From the NCBI RefSeq assembly GCF_008253865.1, contig NZ_CP042331.1, positions 5,793,501-5,857,500 of the forward strand: a stretch of 64,000 nt of DNA. The letters run 5' to 3'. The notes beneath the pieces were generated by a model that saw only the letters and a program-made list of their open reading frames with translations, did not search any database and was not told the origin of the DNA. The position numbers and the translations under genes are program-made. Source of the DNA: Bosea sp. F3-2 (GTDB taxonomy: Bacteria > Pseudomonadota > Alphaproteobacteria > Rhizobiales > Beijerinckiaceae). Positions 26,195 to 35,061 of this stretch are shown here, piece after piece (position 1 is the first letter of the stretch; each line of letters begins with the position of its first letter).

Positions 26195-26860
26195 TCAGCG
26201 CGGGGCGACGACAGTGAATTCGCGGGCGCGGCAACCGGAGCGATCGACCTGCTGGCAGCTGCGAAACTCGCGGAGATCCTTGCTGAAGCAGATCCGGACT
26301 TCCTGCAGCACGCCGCGCTTGCAGGCGACGGACATCATGTCGGTGCGCAGGTCGGGATTGGCGGCGACGAAGGCGCGTTCGAGGTCGATCGCCGTCCAGC
26401 TCTGGTCGCGATCGGCCTTGGCGAGAGCCGGCGGGATCGCCACCTTGTCGCGGGCGCGCCGGACGTCGCGGAAATAGTCGCTCGGGCTCGATCCGCTGCA
26501 GGTGCCGTGCTTGCGCCACTCGTAGCGGGCGAGGCTTTCGGTAGGGAAAAGGCCGTCCGCCTCGCTCAGCGCAATCCGCGAGGGCGAGCGGCCGGCGGGC
26601 CCGCAATCGCTCGGATAACCACGCTCGTTCTGCGGCCAGAGGCCGTGAACCACGAAGCGAAGGCCGCTGCCTTCGCCGCACTGCTCACGGTTGCGCGTAC
26701 GGTCGCCATCGAGCTCGCAGAAGCCCGGCGACCAGGACAGGGCCAGGACATAGAAGTCGAAATCGCCCGGCACGCCGCCGCGCGACCCGAAGCCCTGCGC
26801 GGATGCGGCAGCGCCGAGGCAAAGCAGCGACAGGGCGGCGAGCGCGAGGCGCTTCATCAT
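26195..26860 (-). CDS. Secreted ribonuclease T2
   Basis: A 221-residue exported RNase. A signal peptide (to about residue 21, ASAQ) is followed by both conserved active-site segments: CAS I as FVVHGLWPQ and CAS II as YEWRKHGTCSG, giving two catalytic histidines and Glu/Lys. The even number of cysteines fits disulfides in the periplasm, as for E. coli Rna (RNase I). A small cysteine-containing secreted protein gene lies 15 bp upstream in the same direction. Confidence 0.94.
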   Translation of the reverse strand: MMKRLALAALSLLCLGAAASAQGFGSRGGVPGDFDFYVLALSWSPGFCELDGDRTRNREQCGEGSGLRFVVHGLWPQNERGYPSDCGPAGRSPSRIALSEADGLFPTESLARYEWRKHGTCSGSSPSDYFRDVRRARDKVAIPPALAKADRDQSWTAIDLERAFVAANPDLRTDMMSVACKRGVLQEVRICFSKDLREFRSCQQVDRSGCRAREFTVVAPR

Positions 26861-26875
26861 GGAGCGGTCTGTGCG

Positions 26876-27334
26876 TTAGGGGCGCGCCATTTGACAATCG
26901 GGCGCGTAGGCCCGGTTGCGGTCGAGGCCGCTGACGCACCAGTTGACGTTCCAGGTCCATCCGAAGAGGCCGAGACGCTCGCGCACGGAATAGTCGACGC
27001 GGTGAAAGCTGCCGTCGTTGAGCAGGATGCGGCCGGAGCAGAAGCGGCGCGGAATGAAGTCATCGCCCCAGGAGCGGAAGCCGATCTGCGCGATACGGTC
27101 ATAGGTTACGGCCCGGAGGGGACCCCAGAACTTCTCCTCGCGGGAGTTGAACCAGCTCGTCAGCTCATCCAGCACGGCAGGGTCCTCGCAGGCGGGAACG
27201 TTGCCGGAATAGGGAATGATGCGCTCCTCCGCCCGGTCGGCGGGATGGACGTAGCGGCGGCCGGTTGCGTCGGCGGCAAAGGCCGTCAGGCAGGCGAGGG
27301 AGACGAGGGCGGTTCGCAGCAGAGCGCGGCGCAT
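26876..27334 (-). CDS. Small secreted cysteine-containing protein
   Basis: A 152-residue protein with a signal peptide (MRRALLRTALVSLACLTAFAA) and a mature part holding four cysteines (PACEDP, RRFCSGR, NWCVSG, PDCQM) that could make two disulfides. The frame is open upstream, but the ATG at 27334 gives the sensible signal peptide. I do not recognise a family name. It lies 15 bp before the RNase T2 gene on the same strand, so it may be co-expressed; an inhibitor or helper role would be speculation. Confidence 0.75.
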   Translation of the reverse strand: MRRALLRTALVSLACLTAFAADATGRRYVHPADRAEERIIPYSGNVPACEDPAVLDELTSWFNSREEKFWGPLRAVTYDRIAQIGFRSWGDDFIPRRFCSGRILLNDGSFHRVDYSVRERLGLFGWTWNVNWCVSGLDRNRAYAPDCQMARP

Positions 27335-27553
27335 GGAATCAGGCCTCTTCAGGAGGGCAAAGCTAGACGGCACGATGGCGATGCCGCAGGCGAGGGTCAA
27401 GAAAAGATGCTTCTCGTTACTGCTGCGGAGCGCTCCGGGGGCTTTGCGGTCACAGTCGCGTCGTCATGCGAACCGCTCGGGGCGTCTCGTCGGATGCCAT
27501 GCTGGTGCGCTTCTCCGGCTTCGGACAGATTGTCCGCAGATGGGGGAGACGCC

Positions 27554-28189
27554 ATGACCGACTGCTTCGACGACCCGGCCGCGCGCATTGCGGATGCCGA
27601 TGCCTTGCGCGGCCATATCGGCCCGGTCCATCCGCTGGCGACCGCCAAGGTGCTGAACAGGCTCGACCAGTTCTGCCGCGACTTCATCGCTCTCTCGCCG
27701 TTTCTGGTGCTGGCAAGCTGCGATGCGCAGGGCAACGCCGATGCGAGCCCGCGCGGAGACGGGCCCGGCTTCGTGCGCGTGCTCGACGACAAGACCCTGC
27801 TGATCCCGGATCGGCGCGGCAACAACCGGGTCGATTCCCTCGGCAACGTCATGTCCGCGCCGGGCATCGGCCTCGTCTTCATGGTGCCGGGTATCCCGGA
27901 GACGCTGCGCGTGAACGGCAAGGGGCGGGCGACGCGCGATGCCGAACTGCTGGCGCCTTCAGCCATGCTGGAACGCGCGCCCGTCACCGGCCTGATCGTC
28001 GAGGTCGACGAGGCCTTCTTCCATTGCGGCAAGGCGCTAATCCGCTCGAAGCTATGGGATCCGGCCTCGCAGGTGCCGCGCCACAGCTTCCCGACGCTCG
28101 GCCGCATCATCGCCGACCAGACCAAGGCGGTCGATGGCGACGAGGCCGACCGCAATCTCGAGGAAGGCTATCGCACGCGCCTCTATTGA
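27554..28189 (+). CDS. PPOX-class FMN-dependent flavoprotein
   Basis: A 211-residue split-barrel flavin protein of the MSMEG_1061-like PNPOx family. It contains PFLVLASCDAQGNADASPRGDGPGFV-type sequence, DDKTLLIPDRRGNNRVDSLGN (flavin contact), and the closing CGKALIRSKLWDP. The ATG at 27554 has a GGGGGAGA site upstream. A longer open frame through the RNase region is a shadow. Function is likely a flavin- or F420-type oxidoreductase; the substrate is unknown. Confidence 0.88.
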   Translation: MTDCFDDPAARIADADALRGHIGPVHPLATAKVLNRLDQFCRDFIALSPFLVLASCDAQGNADASPRGDGPGFVRVLDDKTLLIPDRRGNNRVDSLGNVMSAPGIGLVFMVPGIPETLRVNGKGRATRDAELLAPSAMLERAPVTGLIVEVDEAFFHCGKALIRSKLWDPASQVPRHSFPTLGRIIADQTKAVDGDEADRNLEEGYRTRLY

Positions 28190-28207
28190 GCGGCGCGGAG
28201 GCGAGCC

Positions 28208-29338
28208 TCAGAACGAGGCTTCGAGCATGGCGGCGTAGGCGGCCGCCGTGGCCGGGCGCGGATTGGTCGCGCTCGAATGGTCGAGCGTCGCCGCTTCCGC
28301 GATCGCCGGCACGACATGGCGCGGCAGGCCCATCGCCGAGAGGCTGCCGGGCATGCCGAGCCGGGCGACCAGCCCAGCGATCCATTCAGCCAGGTCGGCG
28401 TCGGGGCTAAGGCCGAGAACGCGCCTGATCTCGGCATATTTCGCTTCGGCCGACGGGGCGTTGAAGCGCAGCACCGCGGGCAGCAGCACGGCATTCAGCG
28501 TGCCGTGATGCAGTGAGATTTCCTTCAGCCCGCCAAGCGGATGGGAGAGGGCGTGGACGGCGCCGAGGCCCTTCTGGAACGTCATGCCGCCCTGCAGCGC
28601 GGCCATCATCATCTCCTTGCGCGCTTCGCGGTCCGAGCCGTCCTTCACCGCGCGCTCGATATGCGTGACAGCGCGCTTCAGCCCATCGAGGGCGATCGCC
28701 TCGGCGGGCGGGTTCTCGCGCGGGCTGAGATAGGTCTCGATGCAATGGGTGACGGCGTCCATGCCGGTCGCGGCGGTGAGCCAGGCCGGCATGCCCAGCG
28801 TCAGCTCGGGATCGCAGATGGCGAGGCGCGGGATCAGATGCGGCGAGATGAAGCCGAGCTTGCGCCCGTCCTTCAGCGTGATCAACGCGGCACGGCCGAC
28901 TTCGCTGCCGGTGCCCGAGGTCGTCGGAATGGCGATGACGGGCGCGACCTTGGCAGTGACCTTCGGGATGCCGCCGAGGATCGCGGCATAGGTTTCAAGC
29001 GGGCCATCATGGCCGGCGAGCAGCGCGACGCCCTTGGCGAGATCGATCGGCGAGCCGCCGCCGATGGCGACGAGCCCGTCACAGCCGTGCTGGCGGTAGA
29101 GCGCGAGCGCGGCCTCGACCGCCTCCTCGGTCGGGTTGGTCGGGGTGTCGACGAAGACCGGTGCGGATTGCAGCGCGGCCGCATGATTCTGCACAGCGGC
29201 CACAAGCCCGGCCGCGGACACGCCCTTGTCGGCGACGATCATCGGCCTGGCGATGCCGAGCCCGGCGAGGTCTGCTTCGATTCCGGCAATCTCGCCGAAG
29301 CCGAACTTGATCGTGGTGAGATAGGTGATCAACGCCAC
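28208..29338 (-). CDS. Iron-containing (group III) alcohol dehydrogenase
   Basis: About 376 residues. The cofactor region is GLVAIGGGSPIDLAKGVALL followed by PTTSGTGSEV, and the metal site is in GMDAVTHCIETYLS, HALSHPLGG and SLHHGTLNAVLLP (Asp and three His). The family oxidises or reduces a wide range of alcohols and aldehydes with NAD(P). I chose GTG 29338, which has GAGGG 7 bases before it; TTG 29344 sits too close to that site. It lies downstream of the DMT transporter gene on the same strand, 41 bp away. Confidence 0.92.
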   Translation of the reverse strand: MALITYLTTIKFGFGEIAGIEADLAGLGIARPMIVADKGVSAAGLVAAVQNHAAALQSAPVFVDTPTNPTEEAVEAALALYRQHGCDGLVAIGGGSPIDLAKGVALLAGHDGPLETYAAILGGIPKVTAKVAPVIAIPTTSGTGSEVGRAALITLKDGRKLGFISPHLIPRLAICDPELTLGMPAWLTAATGMDAVTHCIETYLSPRENPPAEAIALDGLKRAVTHIERAVKDGSDREARKEMMMAALQGGMTFQKGLGAVHALSHPLGGLKEISLHHGTLNAVLLPAVLRFNAPSAEAKYAEIRRVLGLSPDADLAEWIAGLVARLGMPGSLSAMGLPRHVVPAIAEAATLDHSSATNPRPATAAAYAAMLEASF

Positions 29339-29379
29339 AGGCAAGCCCTCATTCGTCGGTTGTCGTCAGTTGGAGGGCA

Positions 29380-30282
29380 TCATGGAGCGCCGACTCCCGT
29401 TGCTTCAAGCGGCGATGGCGCCGGGGCGGCCCGGCGTTCGAGGATGAGCAGCGCCAGGCCCGCCGCGACGATCAGGGCCGCGCCACACAGCATCGCGGGG
29501 GTCGGCCAGTCGCCGAAGATGAACCAGCCGAAGACCAGCGCCCAGACGATCAGCGTGTACTGATAGGGCACGACGACCGAGGCTTCGGCGAGCTTGAGCG
29601 AGCGGGTGACGCAGATATGCGCGGTCATGGCGACGATGCCGAGAAGGCCAAGGAGGGCTGCATCCTTGAGGCTCGGCGTCACCCAGCCGAAGGGCAGCAG
29701 CGCCAGGCCCATCAGCAGGGCGCCGAGCGTCTGCCAGGTCACCAGCGTCACGTCCGGCGTGCCGCGCAGCTGCCGGCCGGCGATCATCATCGCGGCGAAG
29801 AGGAAGCTGCCGAGCAGGGCGATCAGCGCCGGCATCGACAGGCTTGCGCCGCTGGGATTGAGCGCGACCGCGACGCCGACGAAGCCGAGAGCGACGGCAA
29901 GCCAGCGCCGGCCATCGACGCGCTCCCCCAGCAGCAAGGCCGCGAGGATGACGACCCAGACCGGCGCGGCGAGCCAGATCGTCATGGTGTCCGCGAGCGG
30001 CAGATAGCTGACGGCGAGATAGAACAGCGCGACCTCGCCCGAGCCGAAGAGCACGCGCAGCGCCTGCAGGCCGGGGTGCTCCGGCCTCAAGGTTCGCCGC
30101 ACGCCCTGCTTGAAGACGAAGGGCATGATGACGACGAGCGCCGCCAGGCTGCGCATCACCAGCACCTGTCCGACCGTGTAGGTGGCGACCAGCCATTTGC
30201 CCATCACGTCGTTGAGCGAAAACAGCAGGATGCCGAGGAGCATCATGGCGATGCCGGCGAGCGAGGCGTTGCGGGAGGTCAT
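29380..30282 (-). CDS. EamA/DMT-family membrane exporter
   Basis: A 300-residue protein with about ten membrane helices in two EamA halves, typical of the drug/metabolite transporter family (FSLNDVMGKWLVATYTVGQVLVMRS in the first half, TRSLKLAEASVVVPYQYT in the second). The ATG at 30282 follows a weak site; the frame extends upstream without support. It is divergent from the ArsR gene across about 140 bp. The substrate is unknown. Confidence 0.9.
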   Translation of the reverse strand: MTSRNASLAGIAMMLLGILLFSLNDVMGKWLVATYTVGQVLVMRSLAALVVIMPFVFKQGVRRTLRPEHPGLQALRVLFGSGEVALFYLAVSYLPLADTMTIWLAAPVWVVILAALLLGERVDGRRWLAVALGFVGVAVALNPSGASLSMPALIALLGSFLFAAMMIAGRQLRGTPDVTLVTWQTLGALLMGLALLPFGWVTPSLKDAALLGLLGIVAMTAHICVTRSLKLAEASVVVPYQYTLIVWALVFGWFIFGDWPTPAMLCGAALIVAAGLALLILERRAAPAPSPLEATGVGAP

Positions 30283-30378
30283 GGCGGGGCGTCGGTTCTC
30301 AAAGGCGCGCCACAACTGGCCGACTCGGGGACCGCTGGCAATCCTGCGTCGCAGCATGCAGCGGTCGCTCTCATAATT

Positions 30379-30399
30379 TAAGTATTGACTTAATTAAGT
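30379..30399. promoter_or_regulatory. Operator/promoter upstream of the ArsR gene
   Basis: ACTTAATTAAGT (30388-30399) is a perfect 12-bp palindrome. Its left half also pairs with TTAAGT at 30379-30384. TTGACT (30385-30390) overlaps it as a possible -35 box. An AT-rich palindrome 21 bases before the ArsR ATG is the usual form of an ArsR autoregulatory site. Confidence 0.6.
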
Positions 30400-30420
30400 G
30401 ATAGCGGAATCATTTTGGAC

Positions 30421-30744
30421 ATGGACCGCTTCGCCGCCCTTGCCGACCCGACCCGCCGCAGCATCGTCGAGATGCTGGCGGAAGGTGCGCTGCCGGCCGG
30501 AGAGATCGGAGCACGCTTCAGTGCAAGTCCTCCGGCGATTTCGCAGCATCTCAAGGTGTTGCGGGAGGCAAGGCTGGTGACGGTCGAGGTCCGCGGCCAG
30601 CAGCGGATCTACCGGCTCGACCCGGCCGGGCTCGATGCCTTCGACGCCTGGCTGCGCCGGGTGCGGCGCTTCTGGGGGCGCCATCTCGATCTGCTGGAAC
30701 AGGAGCTCACAAAGCCCGAAACGGACGAAGGAGACACGCGATGA
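30421..30744 (+). CDS. ArsR-family transcriptional regulator
   Basis: A 107-residue winged-helix repressor: DRFAALADPTRRSIVEMLAEGALPAGEIGARFSASPPAISQHLKVLREARLV-type order, with the recognition helix in PPAISQHLKVL. No metal-binding Cys pair (ELCVCDL type) is present, so it is of the SdpR-like, non-metal branch. The gene overlaps the SRPBCC gene by four bases (ATGA), the common ArsR-AHSA1 pairing. TTG 30415 is an alternative start. Confidence 0.92.
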   Translation: MDRFAALADPTRRSIVEMLAEGALPAGEIGARFSASPPAISQHLKVLREARLVTVEVRGQQRIYRLDPAGLDAFDAWLRRVRRFWGRHLDLLEQELTKPETDEGDTR

Positions 30745-31298
30745 GCGAATATGGCGTTGTGCTGGAAAGCGGGGCAGTGCGCTTCGAGCGCCTGCTGCCG
30801 GGGCCGATCGAGCGCGTCTGGTCCTATATCACCGAGTCGGACAAGCGCGGGCAGTGGCTGGCATCGGGACCGTTCGACCAGCGTGTCGGCGGGCGCACCG
30901 AGCTGCTGTTCAAGCATTCGCAGATCACCGACGAGGTGCCGCCGGAAGCCTACCGCAACGTGCATGAGAACGGCGTGCGCGCGACCGGTATGATCACCCG
31001 CTACGAGCCGCCGCGGGTCATCGCCTTCACCTGGGGCGGCGGCAGCGAGCCTGAATCCGAGGTCGAGTTCGCGCTGAGCCCGAAAGGCGACAAGGTCCTG
31101 CTGGTGGTGACGCATCGCAAACTCCCCAGCAAGGCGGAGATGACCAGCGTTTCCGGCGGCTGGCACATGCATCTGGGCCTGCTGGAGGATCTGCTCACCG
31201 GCAGTCCGCGTCGCGGGTTCTGGTCAAGGCACGCGAAGCTCGAAGCGGAATATGCCGCGCGTTATGCCGATCTGCCGGAACCGGGCGGCGCGGCCTGA
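30741..31298 (+). CDS. SRPBCC (AHSA1-like) protein
   Basis: A 185-residue helix-grip protein of the activator-of-Hsp90-homologue-1-like family. It opens VRFERLLPGPIERVWSYITESDKRGQWL and has the closing GWHMHLGLLEDLLTG. These proteins bind hydrophobic ligands and are usually co-transcribed with an ArsR regulator, as here. Its stop (31296-31298) directly abuts the stop of the opposing MarR gene. The ligand is unknown. Confidence 0.9.
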   Translation: MSEYGVVLESGAVRFERLLPGPIERVWSYITESDKRGQWLASGPFDQRVGGRTELLFKHSQITDEVPPEAYRNVHENGVRATGMITRYEPPRVIAFTWGGGSEPESEVEFALSPKGDKVLLVVTHRKLPSKAEMTSVSGGWHMHLGLLEDLLTGSPRRGFWSRHAKLEAEYAARYADLPEPGGAA

Positions 31299-31826
31299 CT
31301 ACAAGCTCGCCGCCGCCCGCGCCGCTTGGTCGTACTGGCCGGAAAGCGAGCGCATCGCGGCGGCGATCTCTGACAGCCGCGCGGGGTCGGCGCCGGTTGC
31401 GCGCACGGACTTGACCAGGAGCTGTTCGCGGATCTGGGCATAGCGCTGGCAGGCTTCCTCGCCGGCCGGCGTGACCTCGACCGTCTTCTCCTTGCCTTTC
31501 CGCCCGCCTCTGAGCAGCTTCAGCCGCTCCAGCTTCTTCAGCGAATAGTTGACCAGATGCGTGTCCTCGATGTTGAGGACGAGGCAGATGTCGGCCAGCC
31601 GCTTCGGCTTGCCGCGGTGATTGACGTTGTGCAGCACGATCACGTCGAGCGGCGAGAGATCGGGCAGTCCCGCCGCCGCCATGCAGCGCACGATCCAGCG
31701 ATGGAAGGCGTGCACCGTCATGCTCAGCGCGAATTCGAACTCCGACAGCGCCGGCAGCGCCCCCGCGGCGAGATGACCGGAGGAGACGATCGGGCCGAGC
31801 GTGTCGGGGAGAGGGGGCTGGGACAT
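31299..31826 (-). CDS. MarR-like winged-helix regulator
   Basis: A 175-residue protein related to the MarR family: LSPLDVIVLHNVNHRGKPKRLADICLVLNIEDTHLVNYSLKKLERLKLLRGGRKGKEKTV spans the helix-turn-helix and wing (shown here in overview, residues about 58-115). I chose ATG 31826; the open frame extends into the repeat upstream without support. It lies downstream of the TRAP genes in the same direction, so it may regulate them. Confidence 0.82.
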   Translation of the reverse strand: MSQPPLPDTLGPIVSSGHLAAGALPALSEFEFALSMTVHAFHRWIVRCMAAAGLPDLSPLDVIVLHNVNHRGKPKRLADICLVLNIEDTHLVNYSLKKLERLKLLRGGRKGKEKTVEVTPAGEEACQRYAQIREQLLVKSVRATGADPARLSEIAAAMRSLSGQYDQAARAAASL

Positions 31827-31841
31827 GTCTGGACTCGCGTC

Positions 31842-31875
31842 ATTCCCGGGCGGCGCCTGGCGCCGACCCGGGAAT
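31842..31875. repeat. REP-like palindrome between dctP and the MarR gene
   Basis: ATTCCCGGG (31842-31850) pairs with CCCGGGAAT (31867-31875), and the loop itself folds (CGGCGCC-TG-GCGCCG). It is preceded by GTC, giving the GTCATTCCCGGG form seen in other copies. It could also end dctP transcription partially. Confidence 0.7.
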
Positions 31876-31944
31876 CTCTGATCGGGAGATGGTCTGCTCA
31901 AGGCCGACCATGACGGGCGGCGAAGGCCGTGTGCGGAACGCGCC

Positions 31945-32940
31945 TCACATCTTCTTGTAGGCGTCGATGATCGACTGGCCGTCGGCGCCGGCCTTCTTCA
32001 GCCAGTCCGCGGTCAGCGTATCGCCGGCCTTCTTGAAGCCGCTGGCGAGTTCGGGTGAGGGCGCCTGCACCTTCATGCCCTTGCTCTTCAGCTGGTCGAG
32101 ATACCAGCCGGCCTTCTCCTGCCACATCTTCCAGCCGCGCTCCTCGGCAGTGGCGGCGGCCTTCAGGAGTGCATCCTGCGTCGCCTTGTCGAGGGCGTTG
32201 AAGGCGGCCTTGTTGACGAAGGTGGCGTCCTTCGGGATCCAGGCCTGGACGTCGTAGAAATGCGTCAGCGACTCCCAGACCTTCGAATCGTAGCCGGTGC
32301 CGCCCGACGACATGAAGGAGTTGACGACGCCGGTCGCGAGCGCCTGCGGCAGCTCCGCCGCCTGAATCGTCACCGCCTGCATGCCGAGCATTTCGCCAAG
32401 GCGGGCGGTGCCGACATTGTAGGAGCGCCACTTCAGACCCTTCATGTCCTCGACGCTGTTGATCTCCTTCTTGGCGTAGACGCCCTGCGGCGCCCAGGGG
32501 ACCATGAAGAGGAGCTTGACGCCCTGGCTGTCGAGCTTCTTCTCGATCGCTGCCTTCGAGGCCGCGTAGAGCTTGCGCGAGTCGGCGAAGCTTGTCGCAA
32601 GGAAGGGCACGACGTCGATGCCGTAGACCGGGTCTTCGTTCTCGTGCAGCGACATCAGCACCTCGCCCATCTGGGCCTGGCCGGTCTGGACGGCGCGCTT
32701 GATCTCCGGCGCCTTGAACAGCGCGGCGTTGGCGTGAACCGTGATCGAGAGCTTGCCGCCGGTCGCCGCCTCGACATCCTTGGCGAAGAGGACGAGGTTT
32801 TCCGTGTGGGGATTATCCGACGGATAGGCGTTGGGCAGGTTCCACTTGGTCTGGGCCGAGGCCGGGGCGGCCGCGAGCGACAGGGCGCCGGCCGCGACGC
32901 CCGCAACGAGAAGGCCCTTGATGAAATCCTTGCGATGCAT
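31945..32940 (-). CDS. dctP: TRAP transporter substrate-binding protein
   Basis: A 331-residue periplasmic DctP-type receptor. It has a signal peptide (DFIKGLLVAGVAAGALSLAA to ASAQ) and the family pattern WNLPNAYPSDNPHTENLVLFAKDVE, IKRAVQTGQAQMGEVL, and LKWRSYNVGTARLGEMLG. Met32940 is the true start; the open frame upstream only shadows dctM. The likely ligands are carboxylates, but this is not readable from sequence. It is encoded last in the dctQ-dctM-dctP operon. Confidence 0.93.
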   Translation of the reverse strand: MHRKDFIKGLLVAGVAAGALSLAAAPASAQTKWNLPNAYPSDNPHTENLVLFAKDVEAATGGKLSITVHANAALFKAPEIKRAVQTGQAQMGEVLMSLHENEDPVYGIDVVPFLATSFADSRKLYAASKAAIEKKLDSQGVKLLFMVPWAPQGVYAKKEINSVEDMKGLKWRSYNVGTARLGEMLGMQAVTIQAAELPQALATGVVNSFMSSGGTGYDSKVWESLTHFYDVQAWIPKDATFVNKAAFNALDKATQDALLKAAATAEERGWKMWQEKAGWYLDQLKSKGMKVQAPSPELASGFKKAGDTLTADWLKKAGADGQSIIDAYKKM

Positions 32941-32975
32941 GGTCTTGTCTCCGTTCCCTTGGTTTTGATGCGGTA

Positions 32976-34286
32976 TCATTGAGGCGGAAAGGCCATTTCG
33001 GGCAAGACCATCACGATCTGCGGGAAGACCGTGATGATCGCCACGGCCGCGACGAGCAGGAAGAAGAAGGGCAGGGCCGCCAGCGCCACCGTGTTCGAAT
33101 CCTTGCCCGACATGGTCTGGAGGACGAACAGGTTGAAGCCGACCGGCGGCGAGACCTCGGCCATCTCGACGATCAGCACGAGGAAGATGCCGAACCAGAC
33201 GAGGTCGAAGCCGGCGGTCTTGATCATCGGGATGACGATGGCGGTGGTCAGCACGATCATCGAGATGCCGTCGAGCGCCGTGCCGAGCACGATGTACATC
33301 ACGGTCAGCGCCGCGATCAGCGCGTAGGGCGAGAGGTGCAGGCTGTCGACCCATTCGGCCAGCGCCGCCGGGATGCCGGTATAGGCCATGGAGGTCGACA
33401 TGAAGGAGGCGCCGGCCAGGATCAGCATGATCATGCAGGTGATCCGGGTAGTGCCCATCACGCTCTGCCAGAAGGCCTCCTTCGTCAGCGATCCCGACCA
33501 CCAGGCGATGCCGAAGGAGCCGAGCACGCCCCAGGCCGCGCATTCCGTCGCGGTCGCCCAGCCGAGCAGCAGCGACAGGAAGACCAGCGCGATCAGCAGC
33601 ATGCAGGGGATGAGCTGCGCCGATTCCCTCATCTTCTCGCGGAAGGGCATCTTCGGCTCGGGCGGCGGCGACTGCTCCGGGTGCAGCAGATGCCAGACGA
33701 TGATGTAACCGGAATAGAGCACCATCACGAGCAGGCCCGGCAGGAAGCCGGCGAGGAAGACCTGGATGATCGAGACGTTCGCCGCCACCGCATAGACGAC
33801 CATGGTGATCGAGGGCGGGATCAGGATGCCGAGCGTGCCGGCGCCGGCGAGCGAGCCGAGCGAGACGGTTTCGTTGTAGCCGCGCTTCTTCAGCTCCGGC
33901 AGGGCGATCTTCGCGACGGTGGCGCAGGTCGCGGCCGAGGAGCCGGAAACCGAGCCGAAGATGCCACAGGCCAGCACGTTGACGTGCATCAGCCGGCCCG
34001 GCAGCCAGTTGAGCCAGGGGGCGAGGCCGCGGAACATCTCTTCCGACAGCCTCGTCCGGTAGAGGATTTCGCCCATCCAGATGAAGAGCGGCAGCGCTGC
34101 CAGGGTCCAGGAGGCGCTGTTGCCCCAGATGGTCGTGGCCAGCACCGAGCCGGCCGGAATGCCGCCGCCGACGAACTGCATCGCCACCCAGCCGCAGGCC
34201 ATCAGCGAAATCGCGATCCAGACGCCACCGGCGAGGAAAATCGCCAGCAATAGGAGCAGAAGCCCCGAGATTTCGATCATTGCCAT
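32976..34286 (-). CDS. dctM: TRAP transporter large permease
   Basis: A 436-residue, 12-helix membrane protein of the DctM family that drives substrate uptake with a sodium gradient. GSVSGSSAATCATVAKIALPELKKRGY and LGILIPPSITMVVYAVAANVSI are the signature segments. The gene starts 3 bases after dctQ and is followed by dctP. Confidence 0.94.
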   Translation of the reverse strand: MAMIEISGLLLLLLAIFLAGGVWIAISLMACGWVAMQFVGGGIPAGSVLATTIWGNSASWTLAALPLFIWMGEILYRTRLSEEMFRGLAPWLNWLPGRLMHVNVLACGIFGSVSGSSAATCATVAKIALPELKKRGYNETVSLGSLAGAGTLGILIPPSITMVVYAVAANVSIIQVFLAGFLPGLLVMVLYSGYIIVWHLLHPEQSPPPEPKMPFREKMRESAQLIPCMLLIALVFLSLLLGWATATECAAWGVLGSFGIAWWSGSLTKEAFWQSVMGTTRITCMIMLILAGASFMSTSMAYTGIPAALAEWVDSLHLSPYALIAALTVMYIVLGTALDGISMIVLTTAIVIPMIKTAGFDLVWFGIFLVLIVEMAEVSPPVGFNLFVLQTMSGKDSNTVALAALPFFFLLVAAVAIITVFPQIVMVLPEMAFPPQ

Positions 34287-34289
34287 GCG

Positions 34290-34838
34290 TCACACTCCGC
34301 TGGCCATGGCGCGCTCGACGATCTCCTCGTCGGTTTGCGCAGGGGGCTTCTCGTAGCGCGGCTCCTGGCCGCGGATCACGACATGGACGAATTCGTCGAG
34401 GATCGCGATGAACAGGATGGTCAGTCCGCCGGAATAGCCGAGCTGCGGAATCCAGAGCGGCATCGGCACGACGCCGCCGGCGACATCGTTGAACTCGAAG
34501 GACTGCCAGGTCATCACCGCCGCGTGCCAGGCGAAAAAGCCGGAGAAGCCGAGGCCGAGCACGAGCGAGAACACCTCGAAGCACCAGCGCTTGCGGCCCT
34601 TGAAATGGTCGATCAGCAGCCCGACGCGGATCATGTCGCCGGATTTGAAGGTGTGGGCGAGGCCGAGGAAGGCCATCGCCGCCATGCACCATGAGGTGAA
34701 GTCGTCGCCGGCGGGGATGTTGAAGCCGATCTCGCGGCCCACCGACATCACCATCATCAGGACGAAGATCAGGACGAGGAAGACACCGGCCGCATAGCCG
34801 GCCCAGAGGTAGAGCGCATCAAGCGTCCTGCGGATCAT
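34290..34838 (-). CDS. dctQ: TRAP transporter small permease
   Basis: A 182-residue protein with four membrane helices and the DctQ pattern (FTSWCMAAMAFLGLAHTFKSGDMIRVGLLIDHFKG region). The ATG at 34838 follows GGGAG. It heads the TRAP operon and is divergent from the 5-oxoprolinase gene, which suggests the transporter brings in a substrate of that enzyme or a related lactam or carboxylate. Confidence 0.92.
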   Translation of the reverse strand: MIRRTLDALYLWAGYAAGVFLVLIFVLMMVMSVGREIGFNIPAGDDFTSWCMAAMAFLGLAHTFKSGDMIRVGLLIDHFKGRKRWCFEVFSLVLGLGFSGFFAWHAAVMTWQSFEFNDVAGGVVPMPLWIPQLGYSGGLTILFIAILDEFVHVVIRGQEPRYEKPPAQTDEEIVERAMASGV

Positions 34839-34982
34839 GGCGCGCGCCGCTCCCGCAGGTCGATGGCGCGTGCGCGCCCGGTTGCCAGGGTTGCTCGCAT
34901 CGTCACATCCTCCGCATTCGTGCCGGCCCGGCCCCTCAGCCATGTTCCAGCCACAATCGGGATCGTAGCCAGCGGAATCGCC

Positions 34983-35014
34983 TTGTCAATAACTCATCGA
35001 CGATTTATCGATGA
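34983..35014. promoter_or_regulatory. Operator overlapping a promoter, TRAP/5-oxoprolinase divergent region
   Basis: TCATCGA (34994-35000) and TCGATGA (35008-35014) form a perfect inverted repeat with a 7-base spacer. It overlaps a possible promoter toward the 5-oxoprolinase gene: TTGTCA (34983-34988), 17 bases, TATCGA (35006-35011). A repressor bound here would block that promoter and might also control dctQMP. Confidence 0.6.
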
Positions 35015-35061
35015 AACGTCAGCGTCATCCATCGCTGGCATGGCGGAGGGGAGAACGTCTT

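Noticed and set aside
26129..28189. A 686-codon plus-strand frame ending in the PPOX protein
   Set aside because: Only residues from ATG 27554 match the PPOX family and have a ribosome site; the rest is antisense to RNase T2 and its neighbour.
31945..34692. A 915-codon open frame suggesting a DctP fused to an upstream domain
   Set aside because: Only the part from ATG 32940 has the DctP signal peptide and domain. The rest is out-of-frame reading of dctM and dctQ on the same strand.
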